Notes: generated by a model from the sequence alone, not told the origin. A DNA stretch of 46,882 nt from Cohnella sp. GbtcB17 (GCF_019091135.1 NZ_JAGXJW010000060.1:1-46882), one strand, 5' to 3'. Shown: positions 34,348 to 44,318, counted from the stretch's first letter. Numbers and translations: made by a program.

Positions 34348-34812
34348 TTACCGCGCGGCGCTTTCGTATTTTTCGCGATGTCGCTTCTTCATCTCCAGGT
34401 ACTCGGAATCCGTGCGCGCCTCGTCCCACTTCCTTTTGAAAATCGCCGCCGACTCCGCCTTGACCGGGTCGTATCGGTCGGGCAGCTCGGCGCCGTCGGC
34501 AGACGCATACTTCCGGCCGCTCCGGTGGTTCGCATAGCGGCGGGCGCGGGTGAAGCCCATCTGCAAAAATTTGCGGGCCATATCCATCCCGACGAAGTCG
34601 TCCGCCGCCTTGTATGCCAGGAACAGGTCGAAAATTTTCTTGGAAGATGCGACCGCTTTCTCGGGCGTCTTGAACCGCCAATGCGGCAAAATCTCGCTCT
34701 TGTAGGGCTCCACCAGCAGCCCGCCCTGCTCGCCGCGGCCCACCGCGTACAGCTCGGGATGCGCGCGCAGATCTAGGCTGGCGTAGTCCAGCGAATAGTC
34801 GAATGGCTTCAT
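34348..34812 (-). CDS. DUF4385 family protein
   Basis: 154 residues, normal family length. It begins MKPFDYSLDYASLDLRAHPE and contains the family-defining VGRGEQGGLLVEPYKSEILP, HWRFKTPEKA and DMARKFLQMGFTRARRYANH. It is a conserved soluble protein of unknown function. AAGGAGGAG lies about 8 nt before the ATG. It ends 20 nt from the convergent remnant gene. Confidence 0.88.
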   Translation of the reverse strand: MKPFDYSLDYASLDLRAHPELYAVGRGEQGGLLVEPYKSEILPHWRFKTPEKAVASSKKIFDLFLAYKAADDFVGMDMARKFLQMGFTRARRYANHRSGRKYASADGAELPDRYDPVKAESAAIFKRKWDEARTDSEYLEMKKRHREKYESAAR

Positions 34813-34961
34813 GCGTTCGCTCCTCCTTCAAACGGCTTCGTGCCGCACTGCATTACCTATGCTTTACCCCGCCCGTCCCCATCTCCTCGCCCGGCCTCGT
34901 CGAATCGTTTCCCTTAACCGTACGTTCACCGCTCCCCGATCGCCGGACGGCTCGATTATCA

Positions 34962-34990
34962 TTGTAGGTATGCGTTCACCATGACATAAT
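34962..34990 (+). promoter_or_regulatory. Possible promoter of the histidine kinase gene
   Basis: TTGTAG (34962-34967), 17 nt, CATAAT (34985-34990), about 42 nt before the start codon. Nothing else was seen in 34813-35032. Confidence 0.4.
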
Positions 34991-35032
34991 CGGGACATAC
35001 AACCGACTTCTATCGCGAGGCGTGATCCATCG

Positions 35033-36799
35033 ATGAACATCTCCAAGCTGTCCTTTCGCAACAAGCTCAAGTCGGCCTTCCTGGTCATCTCGATCTTGTC
35101 GATTTTGATTACCGGCCTGTTCTCCTACACGACGACAGCGCGCATTCTGGAGGACAAGGCACTGACGTTGACCCAGGACACGGTCGTCAAGTCGGCGCAG
35201 GTCGTCGACGAGAAGCTGAATAATCTGATGATCGTCATGATGACGTTCATGATCAACAATTCGTTCCAGAGCATGCTGAAGGACGCTGCGAGCGGAAATG
35301 CGAGCGCTTACTTCACGCATCTGTCCAATATGGACAACGTCTTCTCCCAGGCCCGCATCGCCGAGCCGCTCATTCAATCCATCTATATCTCTACGCCGAT
35401 CGGCGACTTCTATCCGCTGTCGATGAATTTGAACCGGTCCGTCGCGTTCAAGGATACGGCGCTTTACGCGCGCGCGGCGAAGGCGAAGCGCAACATCTGG
35501 ATCGAAGGGCACGAGGACCCGCTGTTCAAGGGCAAGCCTCGCGTCGTTTCCCTGATCTTGCTGCCGATCGCCGAGTTCCCGACCCGCGATGTCTATGTCG
35601 TCGTCAACATCCGCGAGAACGGCCTGCGCCAGATCGTCGGTTCGCCGGCATCCGGCGGCTCCGAGCGGTTTGTGCTGAACGCGGACGGCGGACTCGTCTA
35701 CGCGGACGACGATCCGCTCGCCGTACAGACGGCGCGCAGCGGCCGTGCGTCGGCATTTCTCAAGGACGAGGCGCAAGCGGGGTATACGACGGTCCGGCTC
35801 GGCCGGGAGGACTATCTGCTCAACTACGCGCGTCTTGAGCTTAACGACTGGACGGTTGTGGCGGTGCAATCCAAGAGCGAGGTGCTGAAGGATCTCGACG
35901 CCGTCAAATGGGCGATTCTCTTCATTACCGCGCTTAGCTTAATCGTCACCTTTCTGCTGTCCGGCTGGTTTACCCGCTACCTGCTCCGCCCGCTCAAGGG
36001 ATTGCAGCTCGTTATGAAGCGGGTCGAAGGCAACGATCTGACCGCGCGCTTCGAGAGCGATAGGGAGGACGATCTAGCGCAAGTGGGCTACCGCTTCAAC
36101 CGCATGCTGGAGCAGATCGTCGTGCTGATCGACGAGGTCAAGGCGGCGGAGGCGAGCAAGCGTTCCGCGGAGATCAAATCGCTGTCCGCGCAGATGGACC
36201 CGCACTTTTTGTACAACACGCTGAACACGATCTATTGGAAATTGAACCTAGGGCAGGTGGAGCCCTCGCAACGGATGGTCGTCGCGCTGTCCCGCCTGTT
36301 CCAGCTGGGTCTGAACAAAGGGCGGGAGATGACGACGCTGGACAAGGAGCTGGAACATGTCCGCCAGTATCTCGAGCTGCAAAGCTGGTGCTACGAGAAT
36401 CTGTTCGACTATACGATCGAGGTCGAGGACGACGCGCTGCTCGTCCGGCCGGTCCCCCGGCTAATCCTGCAGCCGCTCGTCGAGAACGCGATCCTGCACG
36501 GCTTCAAGGACATGGAGGACGGCGGCCGCATCGCAATCGAGGTACGGCGGGAAGCCGGCGGCGACGCATGGATCGTGGAGGTCGGGGACAACGGGCGCGG
36601 CATGGACGAGATGAACGTCCGGCAGCTCGGTCGCGGGGACGGGGATAACGGCGGTTATGCCTTGGGCAATCTGGTCAGCCGCCTGCAGCTCGTCTACGGC
36701 GACGAGGCGCGGCTTGGCATCGAGAGCGCGCGGGAGCGCGGCACGACGATCACGCTGCGCATTCCGTGGAGAGGAGAAGATCACGATGGAAGACGTTGA
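35033..36799 (+). CDS. YesM-type sensor histidine kinase
   Basis: 588 residues. Membrane helices at about 15-35 and 290-312 flank an extracytoplasmic Cache-like sensor. Then come HAMP (about 313-365), the His_kinase domain with SAQMDPHFLYNTLNTIYW (phospho-accepting His about 391), and an HATPase with LQPLVENAILHGF and GDNGRGM. It acts in the inner membrane with the response regulator, whose start overlaps its end by 14 nt. This class in Paenibacillus controls carbohydrate importers, here the genes from 38526. Confidence 0.9.
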   Translation: MNISKLSFRNKLKSAFLVISILSILITGLFSYTTTARILEDKALTLTQDTVVKSAQVVDEKLNNLMIVMMTFMINNSFQSMLKDAASGNASAYFTHLSNMDNVFSQARIAEPLIQSIYISTPIGDFYPLSMNLNRSVAFKDTALYARAAKAKRNIWIEGHEDPLFKGKPRVVSLILLPIAEFPTRDVYVVVNIRENGLRQIVGSPASGGSERFVLNADGGLVYADDDPLAVQTARSGRASAFLKDEAQAGYTTVRLGREDYLLNYARLELNDWTVVAVQSKSEVLKDLDAVKWAILFITALSLIVTFLLSGWFTRYLLRPLKGLQLVMKRVEGNDLTARFESDREDDLAQVGYRFNRMLEQIVVLIDEVKAAEASKRSAEIKSLSAQMDPHFLYNTLNTIYWKLNLGQVEPSQRMVVALSRLFQLGLNKGREMTTLDKELEHVRQYLELQSWCYENLFDYTIEVEDDALLVRPVPRLILQPLVENAILHGFKDMEDGGRIAIEVRREAGGDAWIVEVGDNGRGMDEMNVRQLGRGDGDNGGYALGNLVSRLQLVYGDEARLGIESARERGTTITLRIPWRGEDHDGRR

Positions 36800-38420
36800 A
36801 CAAATCCGCATGATCGTCATCGACGATATCCGCAGCGTGGTCGCGGGTCTGACCGCGATCGACTGGGCGTCCCGCGGCATCGAGTTGGCCGGGTCCGCCT
36901 ACAACGGCGAGGAGGGACTCGCGCTCGTCGAGCGGACGAAGCCGGATATCGTCGTCACCGATATCCGGATGCCCCGCATGGACGGGCTGGCGATGCTGAA
37001 GGCGGTTCTCGCGCTTCAGCCGTCTTGCAAGGTCGTGCTCATCACGGGGTACGCGGAGTTCGACTATGCGCAGCAGGCCGTGCAGCTCGGCGCGTTCGAC
37101 TTCGTCCTGAAGCCCTTCACCGAGACGGAGATCGCGGACGCGGTGCTGCGGGCGAAGGAGAAGGCGCTCGAGGAGCGAACGCAGTCGCTCGGACGCAAGG
37201 AGCTGGAGCGCAAGGTGCGCGAGAGCATGCCGCTGCTCCGGCAGGAATATTTTTCGCTGCTCGTCCGCCATCGCACGCTCTGGGAGCGGGCGGAGCCGCG
37301 CTGGACGTTTCTGGGCGTCGAGCTTGCCCCCCGGGGCTTCACGGTCATGCTGATGAAGATCGATGGCTTCCCCGAGCAGGTGGCGGACCTGTCCATCCGC
37401 GAGGTGGAGCTTATCCGCTTCTCCCTGCAAAATATCGCGGAGGAGACGATCGCAAGACACGCGGGCTGCGTCGTCTTCCGCGCGGGCGACGACCGGTTCG
37501 CCGCCGTGCTGAACGACCCGAGCCTGTTTGGGACGGACGAGATCGCGGAGCGCGTCTGCCAGAACGTGGAGCGGTATACGAAGTTCACCGTATCCGTCGG
37601 CACCGGCGGACGCGTCGAGGAGGTGGCCGAGCTGCCGGACTCGTACCGACAGGCGGAATCGGCGCTCGCTTACCATCTGTATACGGAGGGCAACGGAGCG
37701 ATCGGCTACGGCAGCCTGCCGAAGACCGATCGGCAGGAGCCGATCGCCCTCGAGCACAAGGACGAGCTGCTGCTCGTTCTGCGCGCCGGCAGCGCCGAGC
37801 GGGCGACCGCGCTGCTGGCGGAGATGGCGCAGGCGCTCGGACGCCTGGAGCCGCAGCCGAATCCCGACTACCTGCTCGGCCTTTACGAGGAGCTGGCGGC
37901 CGCGGCGATTCGCACGCTCTACGAGCTTGTGCCGCAGCCGGAACTGCAGCCGCTCGTCGATCGGTACAAGGCGCAGCGCGCCTCCGCGGGCGCGACGCTG
38001 GCCGGCCTGCAGCAGCAGCTTCGCCAGCTGTGTGCGAGCGGTTCTGAGCTGGTGCGCAGCCATGCGCGCTCGGAGGGGGAGGCGGTCATTTACAAGTCGC
38101 TCGAGTATTTGAAGTCCCGTCTCGACCGCAACGTGACGGTGAGCGAATGCGCCTCGCGCGCGCATCTGAGCGTGAGCTACTATTCCAGCCTGTTCAAGCG
38201 CGTCACCGGCCTGACCTTCACGCAGTATGTGACCGGTGAAAAAATAAACCGGGCCAAGCAGCTCATTCTGAGCGGCAAGCCCGTGCAGGACGTTGCGGCC
38301 GAGGTCGGCTACGAGGAACGGCGGTACTTCAGCGAGACGTTCAAGCGGGTGACGGGGATGACGCCGTCCGAATTCCGCGACAGCTACGCCGCGGGCGGCG
38401 ACCGGCCGCCAAGACCGTAA
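36786..38420 (+). CDS. AraC-type response regulator (YesN family)
   Basis: 544 residues, ATG after GAGAGGAGA. The receiver domain at 1-125 has the acidic pair in IVIDDIR, phospho-acceptor Asp59 in VVTDIRMP, and the switch Lys in VLKPF. A long central region follows, then an AraC HTH (about 440-540) with NVTVSECASRAHLSVSYYSS and GYEERRYFSETFKRVTG. The overlap with the kinase gene implies translational coupling. It should activate the importer operon starting 105 nt downstream. Confidence 0.9.
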   Translation: MEDVEQIRMIVIDDIRSVVAGLTAIDWASRGIELAGSAYNGEEGLALVERTKPDIVVTDIRMPRMDGLAMLKAVLALQPSCKVVLITGYAEFDYAQQAVQLGAFDFVLKPFTETEIADAVLRAKEKALEERTQSLGRKELERKVRESMPLLRQEYFSLLVRHRTLWERAEPRWTFLGVELAPRGFTVMLMKIDGFPEQVADLSIREVELIRFSLQNIAEETIARHAGCVVFRAGDDRFAAVLNDPSLFGTDEIAERVCQNVERYTKFTVSVGTGGRVEEVAELPDSYRQAESALAYHLYTEGNGAIGYGSLPKTDRQEPIALEHKDELLLVLRAGSAERATALLAEMAQALGRLEPQPNPDYLLGLYEELAAAAIRTLYELVPQPELQPLVDRYKAQRASAGATLAGLQQQLRQLCASGSELVRSHARSEGEAVIYKSLEYLKSRLDRNVTVSECASRAHLSVSYYSSLFKRVTGLTFTQYVTGEKINRAKQLILSGKPVQDVAAEVGYEERRYFSETFKRVTGMTPSEFRDSYAAGGDRPPRP

Positions 38421-38440
38421 GATTGTCGCCCTCGACAGTC
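38421..38440 (+). terminator. Short hairpin right after the response regulator gene
   Basis: GATTGTCG, CCCT loop, CGACAGTC (8 bp, one G-U) begins at the base after the stop codon. No T-run follows, so it may be a weak terminator or an mRNA-stabilising hairpin. Confidence 0.4.
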
Positions 38441-38474
38441 GACTCGCCGCACGTCCCCGCAGCCGGTCCGGACC

Positions 38475-38480
38475 TATAAT
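38475..38480 (+). promoter_or_regulatory. -10 element of the importer operon
   Basis: TATAAT lies 45 nt before the binding-protein ATG. No -35 hexamer resembling TTGACA is present at the right distance, which fits an activator-dependent promoter used by the upstream response regulator. Confidence 0.5.
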
Positions 38481-38525
38481 GAACACGTAGCGACAATATA
38501 CGATTTCAAAAAGGGGTAGTTACAC

Positions 38526-39944
38526 ATGTGGAAAAAAAGCCTGGGTCTCGGCCTGACGGCCGTGCTCGCGATCGGCACGGCAGCGTGCGGCAATTCCTCG
38601 AACAACGGCGGCGCAAGCTCCGCGCCGGCGTCGACCGCGGCTTCATCGTCGCCCGCTGCGTCGTCCGCCGCGCCCTCCAAGGCGTCCGGCGACAAGGCCG
38701 TCATCACGTACTGGACCGACGACCGTCACGACCAGGAATATATCAAATCGCTCATCGACAAGTTCAATGCCGAAAATTCGGACAACATCGAGGTCGAGCT
38801 CACCGTGCTCTCCGAGAATTACAACCAGAGCGTGGACATCGCCTTCTCGAGCAACAAGGCGCCGGACGTTCTTCGTCTAAAGAGCGCCAATACGGAGACG
38901 TTCGTCAAAAAAGGCTATCTGGCGCCGATCGACGAGTACGTCACGGACGACATGAAGACGAAGTTCTCCTCGCTGCTGCTTGACGGCGTCAACATTTTCG
39001 GCGGCAAGCTGTACAGCCTGCCGAACTCGGGGCAGACGCTCCGCCTCGTTTACAACAAGGATCTGTTCGACAAGGCCGGCATCGCCAATCCGCCGCAATC
39101 GCTGCAGGAGATGGTCGACGACGCCAAGAAGATCACGGCGGCGGGCAAGAGCGAGGGCGCCTACGGCTTCGCGCTCAACTTCAAAAACCCGAAAAGCGCG
39201 TTCGACCGCTCCATGCGCGAAATTTTGTCGCTCAGCGGCTATCAGGGTCTTGGCTACGACCTGAAAACCGCGCAGTTCGACTTCAAGCCTTACAGCCAGG
39301 TCGTCGAATACTTCAAGCAAATGTGGGAGGACGGCAGCGTGCTGCCCGGCGCTGAGACGCTCGACATCGATCCGATGCGCGCCCAGTTCGCGGCCGGCAA
39401 GATCGGCATGTACCTCTCGTTTGCCACAGAGCCAGGCGTGTACAAGGATCAATTCCCGACGACGATCAACTGGGGGGCCGCGCTCGCGCCGACGCTCGAG
39501 GGCAAGCAGGTCGGCACGTCGGAGATCGTCTCCGCCGGCACCTGGCTCGGCATCAGCGACAAGTCGAAGCATAAGGACGCTGCCTGGAAATTCATGGCGT
39601 ACATGTATCAGGACGATATCTTAACCGCTTATCACGAGCAAGGCTTCGGCATTTCGGTCGTCCCGAGCATCGCGGAAAAAGCCAAGAACCCGGACATCCC
39701 CGGCATGGAAGGCTTCCTGGTCGGCGAGCACGATTCGATCTGGCCGGTCTCTCCGAGCGTGACGCCCGAAGGCGCGAACTACGCCGACGCGTTCTTCAAG
39801 TACATGCTGGGCGGCGGCGACGTGAGCAAGATCGTAACGGATCTGAATACGCGCTACAATGACGCCTTGGCCAAAGCGGTCGAGAAGGGCGACGTCAAGA
39901 CGCAGCCGGATCCGTCCTTCGATCCGTCGAAGCTGGGGTCGTAA
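38526..39944 (+). CDS. MsmE-type sugar-binding lipoprotein
   Basis: 472 residues. Lipoprotein signal MWKKSLGLGLTAVLAIGTAA with Cys21, then a Ser/Ala/Asn linker. The mature protein is SBP family 1 with ITYWTDDRHDQEYIKSLID, YSLPNSGQTLRLVYNKDLFD, a QFAAGKIGMYLSFA block and a WKFMAYMYQ block. It captures oligosaccharides for the two permeases downstream. AAAAGGGG precedes the ATG. A stem-loop separates it from the permeases. Confidence 0.9.
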   Translation: MWKKSLGLGLTAVLAIGTAACGNSSNNGGASSAPASTAASSSPAASSAAPSKASGDKAVITYWTDDRHDQEYIKSLIDKFNAENSDNIEVELTVLSENYNQSVDIAFSSNKAPDVLRLKSANTETFVKKGYLAPIDEYVTDDMKTKFSSLLLDGVNIFGGKLYSLPNSGQTLRLVYNKDLFDKAGIANPPQSLQEMVDDAKKITAAGKSEGAYGFALNFKNPKSAFDRSMREILSLSGYQGLGYDLKTAQFDFKPYSQVVEYFKQMWEDGSVLPGAETLDIDPMRAQFAAGKIGMYLSFATEPGVYKDQFPTTINWGAALAPTLEGKQVGTSEIVSAGTWLGISDKSKHKDAAWKFMAYMYQDDILTAYHEQGFGISVVPSIAEKAKNPDIPGMEGFLVGEHDSIWPVSPSVTPEGANYADAFFKYMLGGGDVSKIVTDLNTRYNDALAKAVEKGDVKTQPDPSFDPSKLGS

Positions 39945-39970
39945 TCGCAAAATTATAGAGAAGGAAGCGG

Positions 39971-39999
39971 GGCTTTCGTGCGCGATCGGCGAAGGCCCT
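39971..39999 (+). promoter_or_regulatory. Intercistronic stem-loop between binding protein and permeases
   Basis: GGGCTTTCG (39971-39979) pairs with CGAAGGCCC (39991-39999), nine pairs with one G-U. Such hairpins often keep the binding-protein message more abundant than the permease message. Confidence 0.5.
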
Positions 40000-40026
40000 T
40001 CGTTATCCCCGGAAGGAGTGGAAGAC

Positions 40027-40926
40027 ATGACGCGCTGGACCCGTCTGAGAGAAAACTCGCTGTTGCTGCTCCCCAGCGTCATCCTGACCGTCGCGCTTGG
40101 CATTTACCCGTTGATCTGGGTGCTGCGCTATATGTTTTACGACTACCCCGGCTACGGCGCGGAGACGTTCGTCGGGCTGGACAACTTCAGGCGGCTGCTG
40201 CGCGATGCGGCATTCTGGGAATCGGTGCGCAATACGTTCGTATTCGCGGGCGGCAAGCTGCTCATCACGGTGCCGCTGTCGCTGCTGCTGGCGGTCATCC
40301 TGAACGGCAGGCTTCGCGGGCGCCATTTCCTGCGCGCGGTATTTTTTATGCCGACGGTCATCAGTACGGCTGTCATCGCCGTCGTGTTCTACTTGATCTT
40401 CAACTCGTACAACGGCATGGTCAACCAGCTGCTCATGAAATATCACCTCATCGGCAGCCCGTTCGAATGGCTCGGTCCGAAGCATGCGATGCTGACCGTC
40501 ATTCTGGCGGCGGCGTGGGGCGCCGTCGGCAACTACATGCTGCTGTTCCTGGCGGGACTGCAGAGTATTCCGCACGACCTGTACGAGGCGGCGTCGATCG
40601 ACGGCGCGGGTCCCGCGCAGCGCTTCTGGCGCATCACGGTGCCGATGCTCGGACCGGTCATGCAGATCATCATCATGCTGGCTATCATCGCTTCGCTCAA
40701 AGGCTACGAGAGCATCATGGTTATGACGGAAGGCGGCCCGATCGGTAAGACCGAGGTCATGTATCTGTATTTGTACAAGCTGCTTTTCCCGGTCGCTACG
40801 TCAGGCGCGGTCGTCGACCAGCAGTTCGGCTACGGCAGCGCGGTCGGCTTTACGACGGCCATCATCGTCGGCATCATCACGGCGGCGTATTACGCGATGA
40901 GCCGGAAAATGAACAAGGTGTTCTAA
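40027..40926 (+). CDS. MsmF/MalF-type sugar ABC permease
   Basis: 299 residues from the ATG at 40027 after GGAAGGAG. Six membrane helices, with GLDNFRRLLRDAAFWESVRN before the core and the EAA loop LYEAASIDGAGPAQRFWRIT. It forms the channel with the next permease, 13 nt downstream. No ATPase gene is present in the operon. Confidence 0.9.
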   Translation: MTRWTRLRENSLLLLPSVILTVALGIYPLIWVLRYMFYDYPGYGAETFVGLDNFRRLLRDAAFWESVRNTFVFAGGKLLITVPLSLLLAVILNGRLRGRHFLRAVFFMPTVISTAVIAVVFYLIFNSYNGMVNQLLMKYHLIGSPFEWLGPKHAMLTVILAAAWGAVGNYMLLFLAGLQSIPHDLYEAASIDGAGPAQRFWRITVPMLGPVMQIIIMLAIIASLKGYESIMVMTEGGPIGKTEVMYLYLYKLLFPVATSGAVVDQQFGYGSAVGFTTAIIVGIITAAYYAMSRKMNKVF

Positions 40927-40939
40927 GGAGGCGATTCGC

Positions 40940-41854
40940 ATGAACGAACAAACGGCTGCAATGGGCAAGCCGGTCCCGCGCAAGCGCCGGGACGGCGCCG
41001 CCTCCGGCCTGGCGGGCGCACGGGTTGCGGCTGTCGCGGGCCGGGCGGTCCTCTGGCTATTTCTGCTGACCGTCGCCGCCCTGACCTTGTTCCCGATCCT
41101 GATGACGGTGACAGGCTCGCTGATGACCAACGCCGAGCTGATGGGCGGCGGCCATATTCTGCCGAGCGATTGGCAATTCGGCAACTACGCGGAGGCGTGG
41201 CGACAGAGCAACTTCGCCCGCTTCACCTGGAACAGCGTCTACATGAGCGTTGCGGCGACGGCAGGCACGCTGATCGTCGCGGCGGCTGCCGCCTACGTCG
41301 TCGATCGCCGGAGCTTTCCCGGCAAGTCGCTGTACGTCGGGCTTCAGGCGTCGACGATGTTCATCTCGGTCGGCGCGGTCGTACTGCGGCCGCAGTTCGA
41401 CCTGATGGTCAAGCTGCACCTGAATTCCTCGCTGTGGGGCGTCATCCTCATTCTGATCAGCGCGCATGCCAGCACTTTTTTTATTCTGCTCGGCTTTTTC
41501 AAGGCGATCCCGCGCGAGCTCGACGAGTCGGCCATGCTGGACGGCTCCGGCTTCATCCGCACCTTCTACCGGATCATCCTGCCGCTGCTCGCGCCGGGAC
41601 TTGGCGTATCGGGCCTGTTCGCCTTCCGCCATGCATGGAACGAATACATCCTGCCGCTCGTGTTCACGCTGACCGATCCGCATCTGCAGACGCTCACCGT
41701 CGGCCTTGCCAATCTCCGGTACGGCGCCTCGGCGGCGATGCAGCTCAATCTGATGATGGCCGGCGCTTGCCTGTCCATCCTGCCGATGCTCATCGTGTAC
41801 ATCCTTGCGAACAAATCGTTCATGCAGGTGACGGCCGGCTCCGTCAAAGGCTAG
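40940..41854 (+). CDS. MsmG/MalG-type sugar ABC permease
   Basis: 304 residues, ATG after AAGGAGG. It has an unusually basic, Ala-rich cytosolic N-terminus of about 35 residues, six membrane helices, the EAA loop LDESAMLDGSGFIRTFYRII and a tail ending AGSVKG. Second half of the importer channel. Confidence 0.9.
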   Translation: MNEQTAAMGKPVPRKRRDGAASGLAGARVAAVAGRAVLWLFLLTVAALTLFPILMTVTGSLMTNAELMGGGHILPSDWQFGNYAEAWRQSNFARFTWNSVYMSVAATAGTLIVAAAAAYVVDRRSFPGKSLYVGLQASTMFISVGAVVLRPQFDLMVKLHLNSSLWGVILILISAHASTFFILLGFFKAIPRELDESAMLDGSGFIRTFYRIILPLLAPGLGVSGLFAFRHAWNEYILPLVFTLTDPHLQTLTVGLANLRYGASAAMQLNLMMAGACLSILPMLIVYILANKSFMQVTAGSVKG

Positions 41855-41907
41855 ACATAGAGAACATAAGAAAATACGATGAGATAGACGATATGGAGGA
41901 TAAACGC

Positions 41908-42930
41908 ATGACTGTATCGACGATCGGCGCGCTGGCGTCCAGTCCGCTCGTTCGCCGCCATCCGGCGAATCCGATTGTGAAGCCGGAGGACGTGCCGTAC
42001 GGGCCGGCGATGGTGTTCAACGCGGGCGTGACCAAGTACGAAGGCAAATACGTGATGGTGTTCCGCAACGACTACGGCAATGCCGCGCTCGGCACGATCG
42101 AGCCGCACAGCACCACGAATCTGGGACTCGCCTACAGCGACGACGGCGTGACCTGGGAGGTGCAGCCCGCGCCATGCTGGAGCTGGCACGACGAGGAAGT
42201 GACCCGCGTGTACGATCCGCGGCTGACCGTCGTCGACGGTCGATGCCATCTGTGCTTCGCGGTCGATACGAAGCACGGCGTACGCGGCGGCATCGCGGTC
42301 ACCGACGACTTCAGCCGTTTCGACGTCCTCAGCCTGTCCGTGCCGGACAACCGCAACATGGTGCTGTTCCCCGAGCGGGTCGGCGGCAAGTACGTGCGGC
42401 TCGAGCGCCCGTTTCCCGTATACAGCCGGGGCGGCGTCGACCGCTTCGACATGTGGCTGTCCGATTCTCCGGACCTGCGCTACTGGGGCGGCTCCCGTCT
42501 CGTCATGGGCGTCGAGCACGTGCCGTTCGCCAACGACAAGATCGGACCCGGCGCGCCGCCGGTCAAGACGGACAAGGGCTGGCTGACGACGTTCCACGCC
42601 GTGGACATCGACCCGTCCCGCGGCAAAAACGGCTGGGAGCCGGCCTGGAGGAAGCGCTATTCGGCCGGCATCATGCTGCTCGATCTGGACGATCCGGGCA
42701 AGATCGTCGGCATGTCCCGCGCTCCGCTGCTTGCGCCGGAGGCGCCCTACGAGACGGACGGAGGCTTCCGCAACGACGTTATTTTCCCCGGCGGCATGAT
42801 TCTGGAAGATTCCGGCGAAGTGAAGATTTACTACGGCGCGGCCGATACGGTGGAATGCCTGGCAACGGCCGACGTGAACGATCTGATTCGGCTTTGCCTG
42901 GAAGGCGAAGAGAGAGGTGCCGGGGCATGA
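41908..42930 (+). CDS. GH130 family glycoside phosphorylase/glycosidase
   Basis: 340 residues starting MTVSTIGALASSPLVRRHPA, 8 nt after GGAGG. Five-bladed propeller of the DUF377/GH130 family, with PANPIVKPEDVPYG, YDPRLTVVDGRCHLCFAV, NDKIGPGAPPVKTDKGWL and KIYYGAADTVECLATA. GH130 enzymes mostly phosphorolyse beta-1,2- or beta-1,4-mannosides to mannose-1-phosphate. No signal peptide, so it acts inside the cell on imported oligosaccharide. Its last bases overlap the next gene (ATGA), indicating coupling. Confidence 0.88.
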   Translation: MTVSTIGALASSPLVRRHPANPIVKPEDVPYGPAMVFNAGVTKYEGKYVMVFRNDYGNAALGTIEPHSTTNLGLAYSDDGVTWEVQPAPCWSWHDEEVTRVYDPRLTVVDGRCHLCFAVDTKHGVRGGIAVTDDFSRFDVLSLSVPDNRNMVLFPERVGGKYVRLERPFPVYSRGGVDRFDMWLSDSPDLRYWGGSRLVMGVEHVPFANDKIGPGAPPVKTDKGWLTTFHAVDIDPSRGKNGWEPAWRKRYSAGIMLLDLDDPGKIVGMSRAPLLAPEAPYETDGGFRNDVIFPGGMILEDSGEVKIYYGAADTVECLATADVNDLIRLCLEGEERGAGA

Positions 42931-44318
42931 GCTTCGATAGAAAGGCCGGACAGCCGGGGAAAAGCGTGACGCTGCCCGCTCAAGACGTTCCCGTCTCGCA
43001 CGAGGCCGATGTCGTCGTCGTAGGCGGTGGCGCTTCCGGCATCGGGGCGGCGATCGCCGCAGCCATGAATGGCGCGAGCGTGCTGCTCGTCGAGCAGCGC
43101 GGCTACCTTGGCGGCATGGGGACGGTGTCGCTCGTGCCGGCTTTTTGCCCGTTCACGGACAAGGAGAAGCCGATCGTCCGCGGCATCGGCATGGCGCTGA
43201 TGGAGCGGATGAAGCAGGCGTGCAACGCCGACTATCGCAGCGAGTACAAGGACACGCTCGACTGGGTGCCGATCGACCCAGAGACGCTCAAGCGCGTATA
43301 CGACGACGCGCTCGAGGAGCACGGCGTCCGCACGCTTTTCCACACCTTTGTCTACGACGTGCTGAAGTCGGCGGACGGCCGGCGCATCGAGGGCATCGTC
43401 GTCGTCAACAAGACGGGGCGCTCGGCGATTCGCGCGCGGTACGTGATCGACGCCACGGGCGATGCGGACATCGCCGCGCTGGCCGGTGTTCCGTTCCAGA
43501 AGGGCGGGGATGAAGGCGAGCTGCAGCCAGGGTCCATGTGCTATTTGCTGGCGAACGTGGACCGCGAGCGCTTTCGCCGCTATCTCGACGAGACCGGAGA
43601 TTCCGGACAGCTGCACGCCACGGTTGAGCGGGCGATCGCGGAGGGAGCGCTCCCCGAGGGGCGCAAGTCGATCTCCGGCCTGGCCTGGGTGAACGATTAC
43701 CTCGTGGGCGTCAACTTCGGCCATGTGTTCGGCATCGACGGCACAAAGGCCGAGGACCTGACGCGCGGCGCGATCGAGGGACGGCGGCTGGTCGAGCGGC
43801 AGCTGCGCTTTTTTCAGACGTACGTGCCGGGCTTCGAGCGCGCGCATCTGGTCGCGAGCGGCGAGCAGGTCGGCATCCGGGAGACCCGCCGCATCCAGGG
43901 CGATTACGTCCTGACGGCGGACGACTTCATGAACGCCCGCTCGTTCCCGGACGACATCGCGCGTAACGCTTATTACATCGACATTCACCTGGCGAACAGC
44001 AAAGGCAAGATGACGTTCACGCATCTGAAGCCAGGGCAGTCGCATGGCGTGCCGTATCGAGTGCTGCTGCCGGTCGGCCTGGACAATCTGTGGGTGCCGG
44101 GACGCGCCGCATCGTCGGACCGCGCAGTGCAGGGCTCGCTGCGGGTTATGCCGAACTGCTTCGCGATGGGGCAGGCTTCAGGCACCGCGGCGGCGCTGGC
44201 GATGCGCGAAGGCACGGGCTCGCGCGGGATTCAGGTGCCCGAGCTGCGCCGTCTGCTCGTGGAGCAGGGCGCATGGCTGGGCGAACAAGCGGCGGCTTCG
44301 GCTACGGCGGCGGAATAG
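42927..44318 (+). CDS. FAD-dependent oxidoreductase (FAD_oxidored family)
   Basis: 463 residues. A dinucleotide-binding fold at about 27-57 has VVVVGGGASGIGAAIAAAMN and ends with the Glu of LLVEQRGYLGG. Further blocks are YVIDATGDADIAALAGVPFQ, SGEQVGIRETRRIQGDYVLT and the C-terminal LPVGLDNLWVPGRAASSDRA and ASGTAAALA. Cytosolic flavoenzyme; related proteins lie in carbohydrate operons, but their substrates are mostly unknown. A redox change of a sugar released by the GH130 partner is an inference. The start overlaps the GH130 stop. Confidence 0.85.
   Translation: MSFDRKAGQPGKSVTLPAQDVPVSHEADVVVVGGGASGIGAAIAAAMNGASVLLVEQRGYLGGMGTVSLVPAFCPFTDKEKPIVRGIGMALMERMKQACNADYRSEYKDTLDWVPIDPETLKRVYDDALEEHGVRTLFHTFVYDVLKSADGRRIEGIVVVNKTGRSAIRARYVIDATGDADIAALAGVPFQKGGDEGELQPGSMCYLLANVDRERFRRYLDETGDSGQLHATVERAIAEGALPEGRKSISGLAWVNDYLVGVNFGHVFGIDGTKAEDLTRGAIEGRRLVERQLRFFQTYVPGFERAHLVASGEQVGIRETRRIQGDYVLTADDFMNARSFPDDIARNAYYIDIHLANSKGKMTFTHLKPGQSHGVPYRVLLPVGLDNLWVPGRAASSDRAVQGSLRVMPNCFAMGQASGTAAALAMREGTGSRGIQVPELRRLLVEQGAWLGEQAAASATAAE

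Noticed and set aside
36750..38486. 578-codon minus-strand frame opposite the response regulator
   Set aside because: The response regulator is complete and motif-rich; the antisense frame has no ribosome site or domain.
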